From positions 1 through 38,333 of the forward strand of contig JACRAQ010000090.1 of assembly GCA_016213335.1 (NCBI GenBank): a DNA stretch of 38,333 nt, read 5' to 3'. Both the position numbers and the translations under genes were made by a program. The notes beneath the pieces were generated by a model, which searched no databases, was not told the DNA's origin, and worked only from the letters and a program-made list of their open reading frames with translations. This DNA comes from Nitrosomonadales bacterium (GTDB taxonomy: Bacteria > Pseudomonadota > Gammaproteobacteria > Burkholderiales > Gallionellaceae). Shown piece after piece: positions 34,240-38,333 of this stretch (position 1 is the first letter of the stretch; the number at the start of each line of letters is the position of its first letter).

Positions 34240-34740
34240 TTATTGCAAGACTACGGGTTTGTCCGGCAATTCGTTCGGTGCGGCGGATTGTGCCGGGAAG
34301 TGCCGTTGCAGGTGGCTGCCGATGGCGCGAATCCCGTCTATTACCCCGGCCTCAAACTTGCCCAGCCGAAACGCCGTTTCCATGTCGCGGCAGACCGCCT
34401 CCCAGACAGAATTGCCCAGTTTGGCGTGGATGCCGCGGTCGGCAACGATTTCCACATCGCGGTCGGCGAGCAGCAGGTAGATCAGCACGCCGTTATTGTG
34501 CTCGGTGTCCCACACCCGCAATTGGGCAAACATCTCGATGGCGCGCTCGCTGGCGGTCTGGTTGCGGCGCAACGCCGCGAGATCGAGCGATGCTTCCACC
34601 GCAAAGCGGATCTGCCCGGCATGAGTGGCTTCGGTTTCGCGGATCGCCCGCTCGATGGCGTGCAGCGCGGGGGCTGGAAACGCCGCCTTCACCGCCAGGT
34701 TGCCGGTGCTCAAGTGCCTGATCATGCGCCGCATATCCAT
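34240..34740 (-). CDS. TPM-domain protein (small, soluble)
   Basis: A 166-residue protein of the TPM (Psb32/MOLO1/YgcG-like) family. FPAPALHAIERAIRETEATHAGQIRFAVEA opens the domain, and GVLIYLLLADRDVEIVADRGI is its hallmark strand-loop. There is no signal peptide. It follows the larger TPM gene with no gap, its ATG directly preceding that gene's stop on the map. Pairing of a secreted and a cytoplasmic-looking TPM protein with LemA is common in proteobacteria; the function is not established. Confidence 0.82.
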   Translation of the reverse strand: MDMRRMIRHLSTGNLAVKAAFPAPALHAIERAIRETEATHAGQIRFAVEASLDLAALRRNQTASERAIEMFAQLRVWDTEHNNGVLIYLLLADRDVEIVADRGIHAKLGNSVWEAVCRDMETAFRLGKFEAGVIDGIRAIGSHLQRHFPAQSAAPNELPDKPVVLQ

Positions 34741-35598
34741 TCACCACCGCCCCGATGCACCGCCGCCGCCAAACCCGCCGCCCCCGCCGCTGAAACCTCC
34801 CCCGCCAAACCCGCCGCCCAGTCCTCCACCCAATCCACCACCACCAAGCCTGCCGCCGTGATGACTGCGGCTGCCTCCGGCCAGCGTGAAGAAAAACGCA
34901 ATCGCGCCCACCACAGCCGCAACCAGCAGCGGCGCGATGATGAGCCAGGCGAGGAAGGCGCTGGCAAAGCCGATGATGGCCGCAGCCGGTAACCGCCCGA
35001 GCAGTGCGCGCAGCACGCCGCCCGCCACCACTATCAGCATGAAGCCGATCAGCAGCAGCGATTCGAGGTTGCCGTAGCTGGCGGATGAATCGCTGCGGTT
35101 GCGCGGCGCAGGCAACGGTTCGCCCTCGATCACTGCGATCATTTGCGCAATGCCCGCCGCAATGCCGCCGTAGAAATCGCCGCGCCTGAATTCCGGCGCG
35201 ATGGTTTCCGCGACGATGCGCTTAGCGGCGGCGTCGTTCAGAGCGCCTTCCAGCCCGTAGCCCACTTCGATACGCAAGCTGCGGTCATCCCTGGCGACCA
35301 GCAGCAACGCCCCGTCGTCCACGCCCTTGCGCCCGAGCTTCCAGGTCTCTGCCACGCGGATGGCGTATTGCTCGATGGTTTCCGGCTGCGTGGTGGGGAC
35401 AATAAGCACGGCGATTTGCGCGCCCTTCTTCGCTTCAAAGGCGGCGAGACGGGATTCCAGCGTTTGTGTTTGCCCTGCATCCAGGGTGGCGGTGAGGTCG
35501 GTGACGCGCTGCGCGAGCGGCGGCACGGCAATCTCGGCCTGTGCTGTGCCGGCCAGCAGAAGCGCAAGCAGAACAACTCGCGCCCACGTGTTTTTCAT
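34741..35598 (-). CDS. TPM-domain membrane protein, YgcG-like, with Gly-rich tail
   Basis: A 285-residue protein with a signal peptide (about 1-21, ending AQA). A periplasmic TPM domain (about 25-165, VTDLTATLDAGQTQTLESRLAAFE, then GRKGVDDGALLLVARDDRSLRIEVGYGLEG) is followed by two or three membrane segments (about 180-245). The C-terminus is very rich in Gly with GGGGFSGGGGGFGGGGASGRW as its end, typical of YgcG-like proteins. The ATG at 35598 directly precedes the signal peptide. It belongs with lemA and the smaller TPM gene, from which lemA is split by a toxin-antitoxin pair. Confidence 0.88.
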   Translation of the reverse strand: MKNTWARVVLLALLLAGTAQAEIAVPPLAQRVTDLTATLDAGQTQTLESRLAAFEAKKGAQIAVLIVPTTQPETIEQYAIRVAETWKLGRKGVDDGALLLVARDDRSLRIEVGYGLEGALNDAAAKRIVAETIAPEFRRGDFYGGIAAGIAQMIAVIEGEPLPAPRNRSDSSASYGNLESLLLIGFMLIVVAGGVLRALLGRLPAAAIIGFASAFLAWLIIAPLLVAAVVGAIAFFFTLAGGSRSHHGGRLGGGGLGGGLGGGFGGGGFSGGGGGFGGGGASGRW

Positions 35599-35639
35599 TT
35601 TATTTTGCCGGTATGGCAGCGTCAGGTGTGGACAAAAGT

Positions 35640-35930
35640 TCACGCCACTTGCGCGTGCAAGCGGATACCCAGCGCGCGGATCACTTTCCAGATGGTGGCA
35701 AACTCGGGGTTGCCCTCCGCAGAGAGTGCCTTGTACAGGCTTTCGCGTGCCAAGCCGGTGTCGCGGGCAAGTTGCGTCATGCCTTTGGCGCGGGCGATAG
35801 TGCCGAGAGCCTGCGCGATGAAGGCTGGGTCATCTCCTGCTTCTTCCATGCAAGCTTCGAGATAGGCTGCCATATCTTCGTCGGTTTTAAGGTATTCGGC
35901 GGAATCCCAACGGGTAGTTTTAAGCGCCAT
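35640..35930 (-). CDS. Antitoxin of a HigBA-like pair (HI1420-type addiction module antidote)
   Basis: A 96-residue protein. The N-terminal part (TTRWDSAEYLKTDEDMAAYLEACMEE) is the usual toxin-binding start, followed by a Cro/C1-type helix-turn-helix (about 55-85, MTQLARDTGLARESLYKALS). This matches the antidote family whose Haemophilus member is HI1420. It follows the toxin gene by 9 bp, the toxin-first order of HigBA-like systems. It should bind and neutralise the toxin and repress the operon. It lies inside the lemA-TPM cluster. Confidence 0.88.
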   Translation of the reverse strand: MALKTTRWDSAEYLKTDEDMAAYLEACMEEAGDDPAFIAQALGTIARAKGMTQLARDTGLARESLYKALSAEGNPEFATIWKVIRALGIRLHAQVA

Positions 35931-35939
35931 GATCGTCTC

Positions 35940-36230
35940 CTAAAGTTGCCGCGCCAATTCGAGTGCAAGCTGGATGTCATTCGCTTGCGTGCGCTTGTCG
36001 CCACCCGCCAGCAACACCACCAGCGTTTCGCCGCGTTGCACGAAATACAGCCGATAGCCCGCTCCAAAGTGCAGACGGGCTTCGCTTACCCCTTCACCCA
36101 CCGGAGCCACGTCGCCAAGGTTGCCGCGCTCCATGCGGTCTATCCGGGCCTGAATGCGGACGCGGGTTGTTTGGTCACGCAAGCCGTCAAACCAGTCGGC
36201 AAAATCGTCCGTCTTGCGAATTTCAAACAC
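35940..36230 (-). CDS. RelE/ParE-superfamily toxin of a HigBA-like pair (HI1419-type)
   Basis: A 96-residue protein beginning FEIRKTDDFADWFDGLRD, with RIQARIDRMERGNLGD, EARLHFGAGYRLYFVQRG and LLAGGDKRTQANDIQLAL. This is the HI1419-like branch of the RelE/ParE fold; relatives are mostly mRNA-cleaving or gyrase-acting toxins. The conserved basic and aromatic residues (Arg, Tyr in GYRLYFV; Lys in GDKRTQ) are present, so it should be intact. The start codon is GTG at 36230 with a weak Shine-Dalgarno. It lies 72 bp after lemA. Confidence 0.88.
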   Translation of the reverse strand: MFEIRKTDDFADWFDGLRDQTTRVRIQARIDRMERGNLGDVAPVGEGVSEARLHFGAGYRLYFVQRGETLVVLLAGGDKRTQANDIQLALELARQL

Positions 36231-36302
36231 TGTTTAATCGTATCCCATGGATTACGCAAAGTCAATGCGCATGCAGGCCAGCATCCGACTTGGTCACGTC
36301 AT

Positions 36303-36917
36303 TTACTTTACCGGAACAACGGCCTTGGGTGCGGAAAAGTCCACCGTCGGCGCCCTGGAAATCTCCTTCTCGTTTTCCACCGTGAAAGACGGCTTCACTT
36401 GGTGGCCGAACAGCATGGCGGTCAGGTTGCTGGGAAAGGAACGCACCACGACGTTGTATTCCTGCACCGCCTTGATGTAGCGGTTGCGCGCGACGGTGAT
36501 GCGGTTTTCCGTGCCTTCGAGCTGCGCCTGCAGGTCGCGGAAATTGGCGTCGGATTTCAGTTGCGGATAGTTCTCGGACACTACCAGCAGGCGCGACAGC
36601 GCCGAGCCCAGCTCACCCTGTGCCTGCTGGAATCTGGCGAAGGCTCCAGGATCGTTGATGAGCGCCGGGGTGGCCTGGATGCTGCCGACTTTGGCGCGCG
36701 CCTCGGTGACGCCCAGCAGCACCGCCTGTTCCTGGGCGGCGAATCCCTTGACCGTGTTGACCAGGTTGGGCACCAGGTCGGCACGGCGCTGGTACTGGTT
36801 CAGCACTTCTGCCCAGCTCGCCTTGATCTGCTCGTCGGTGGATTGCAGGGTGTTATAGCCGCAGCCGCTCAGAACAAGGGTGAGCAGCAAGATCAACGAC
36901 ATCAGCCGATTGCGCAT
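36303..36917 (-). CDS. lemA: LemA family lipoprotein
   Basis: A 204-residue protein with a lipobox LSGC (Cys19). The mature part is the LemA helical bundle: NQYQRRADLVPNLVNTVKGFAAQEQAVLLGVTEARA (as consecutive blocks), LLVVSENYPQLKSDANFRDLQAQLEGTENRI and YNVVVRSFPSNLTAMLFG. Lipidation at the N-terminus is common in proteobacterial LemA proteins. GGAGG is 6 nt before the ATG at 36917. It is usually followed by two TPM genes, as here, but with a toxin-antitoxin pair in between. Function is not established. Confidence 0.93.
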   Translation of the reverse strand: MRNRLMSLILLLTLVLSGCGYNTLQSTDEQIKASWAEVLNQYQRRADLVPNLVNTVKGFAAQEQAVLLGVTEARAKVGSIQATPALINDPGAFARFQQAQGELGSALSRLLVVSENYPQLKSDANFRDLQAQLEGTENRITVARNRYIKAVQEYNVVVRSFPSNLTAMLFGHQVKPSFTVENEKEISRAPTVDFSAPKAVVPVK

Positions 36918-37015
36918 GGTGTGTTCCTCCAAAGGGTCTCCGGTTGGGGTGCAGCGTACATCTTACACAGATAAATTCAACCGTCTTTGAAATCAGAGGC
37001 AATGGCCGGCAAGCG

Positions 37016-37333
37016 TCATGGCCTGGTGTTGGGCGGCGCCGACGCAGGCAGCGGCGCGGGGCCGTCGCCGGCTATCTGGAAAAATATCTCGCCGCGCTTG
37101 ACCATGCCCAGTTCGCTGCGCGCGCGCTCCTCGATCGCTTCGGTTCCCTGCTTGAGGTCGCGCACCTCTGCATCCAGCACCGCATTGCGCGTTTGCGCCT
37201 GCTGGTTGGTTTGTTTCTGCGACTCGACCTGGCGGTTGAGATCCCACACCTTTAACCAGCTCCCTTTGCCCAGCCAGAGCGGGTATTGCAGTAGCAGGAT
37301 CAGCGCGATGAGCGCCAGCTTGATCCAGCGCAT
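37016..37333 (-). CDS. ftsB: Cell division protein FtsB
   Basis: A 105-residue bitopic protein of the FtsBLQ divisome subcomplex. A short cytoplasmic start and one membrane segment (about 4-20) are followed by a periplasmic coiled coil (about 30-75, LNRQVESQKQTNQQAQTRN). The family end motif EERARSELGMVKRGEIFFQI is present. A Pro/Ala-rich tail follows. Position directly downstream of eno is the usual place for ftsB. Confidence 0.93.
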   Translation of the reverse strand: MRWIKLALIALILLLQYPLWLGKGSWLKVWDLNRQVESQKQTNQQAQTRNAVLDAEVRDLKQGTEAIEERARSELGMVKRGEIFFQIAGDGPAPLPASAPPNTRP

Positions 37334-37495
37334 TCAGGCTATCCCTGTCCGGTTAGAGACGATGAAATAATTCGCCGCGAGCGCGGGCAGGCTGGGGGCG
37401 CCCGCAGCGCAGCCACCGGAGTGCAGGTGGAAATACATGAGGCTGGCGAACATCGCGCTGACAATTCCGCACCTGCTTCAGCGGGTAGCGGATTG

Positions 37496-37522
37496 CCTAC
37501 CTTTGATGCAACCAAAGGTAGG
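37496..37522 (-). terminator. Perfect hairpin between eno and ftsB
   Basis: A 10-bp perfect stem (37496-37505 with 37513-37522) and a 7-nt loop lie about 30 bp after the eno stop. No T-run follows in the leftward direction, so it is at best a weak or attenuating terminator, or an mRNA-stability structure. Confidence 0.4.
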
Positions 37523-37551
37523 ACAGGCACAGCAGAATTTTTCACAGCCTC

Positions 37552-38333
<782 letters not shown>

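Noticed and set aside
35541-36974. A very long open frame on the plus strand across the TPM, toxin-antitoxin and lemA genes
   Set aside because: It runs antisense through five well-supported genes, has no family motif and follows from high GC codon bias on the other strand.

Overview
The window looks like chromosomal DNA of a betaproteobacterium, plausibly of the Nitrosomonadales/Gallionellaceae type. This is an inference from gene order and protein character: 4.5S RNA-dnaX-ybaB-recR, a 2-oxoglutarate dehydrogenase odhA-odhB-lpd cluster, surE-pcm-nlpD, and ftsB next to eno. Most genes are GC-rich with strong G/C third-position use. A few stretches are clearly more AT-rich, above all 14.64-16.73 kb.

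Layout. The left edge (1-138) carries an open frame and a tandem repeat that resemble the end of an insertion sequence. A leftward pair follows (RbgA/YlqF-type GTPase, then a DsbC-like periplasmic thiol protein), then a rightward small secreted protein and the SRP 4.5S RNA. Rightward DNA-maintenance genes (dnaX, ybaB, recR) and the pseudouridine synthase rluB come next. From 6.85 to 10.29 kb lies a signalling cluster: a membrane-anchored class III nucleotide cyclase with a PEGA domain, a TssQ-like lipoprotein, a transmembrane Ser/Thr kinase and a YgfX-like protein. odhA and odhB overlap, but their E3 partner lpd is separated from them by an AT-rich two-gene module, an AAA ATPase plus an RloB-family protein, that matches AbiL-type anti-phage systems.

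After lpd and tRNA-Ser(GGA) comes a surface-polysaccharide block: an MBOAT O-acyltransferase with an AlgX/AlgJ-like partner rightward, facing an O-antigen-ligase-like protein and a GT2 glycosyltransferase leftward. The region from tRNA-Lys(CTT) to about 28.9 kb is more accessory. It holds a glycerophosphodiesterase, two paralogous small proteins of unknown function flanking a decayed acyltransferase, an Atg22-like MFS transporter, an alpha/beta hydrolase and an HNH nuclease. aroE-mtgA follow rightward.

The remainder runs leftward: surE-pcm-nlpD, a LapG-family protein whose catalytic Cys and His are replaced, and a lemA-TPM-TPM cluster with a HigBA-like toxin-antitoxin pair inserted in it. ftsB and the C-terminal two thirds of eno end the window.

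The most notable points are the defence module splitting the odhAB-lpd cluster, the LapG pseudoenzyme, a dispersed-repeat peptide inside the OdhB linker, a dispersed repeat that seems to supply the aroE ribosome-binding site, the duplicated unknown small genes, and the toxin-antitoxin insertion inside the lemA operon. No CRISPR array, rRNA gene or intact transposase was seen.
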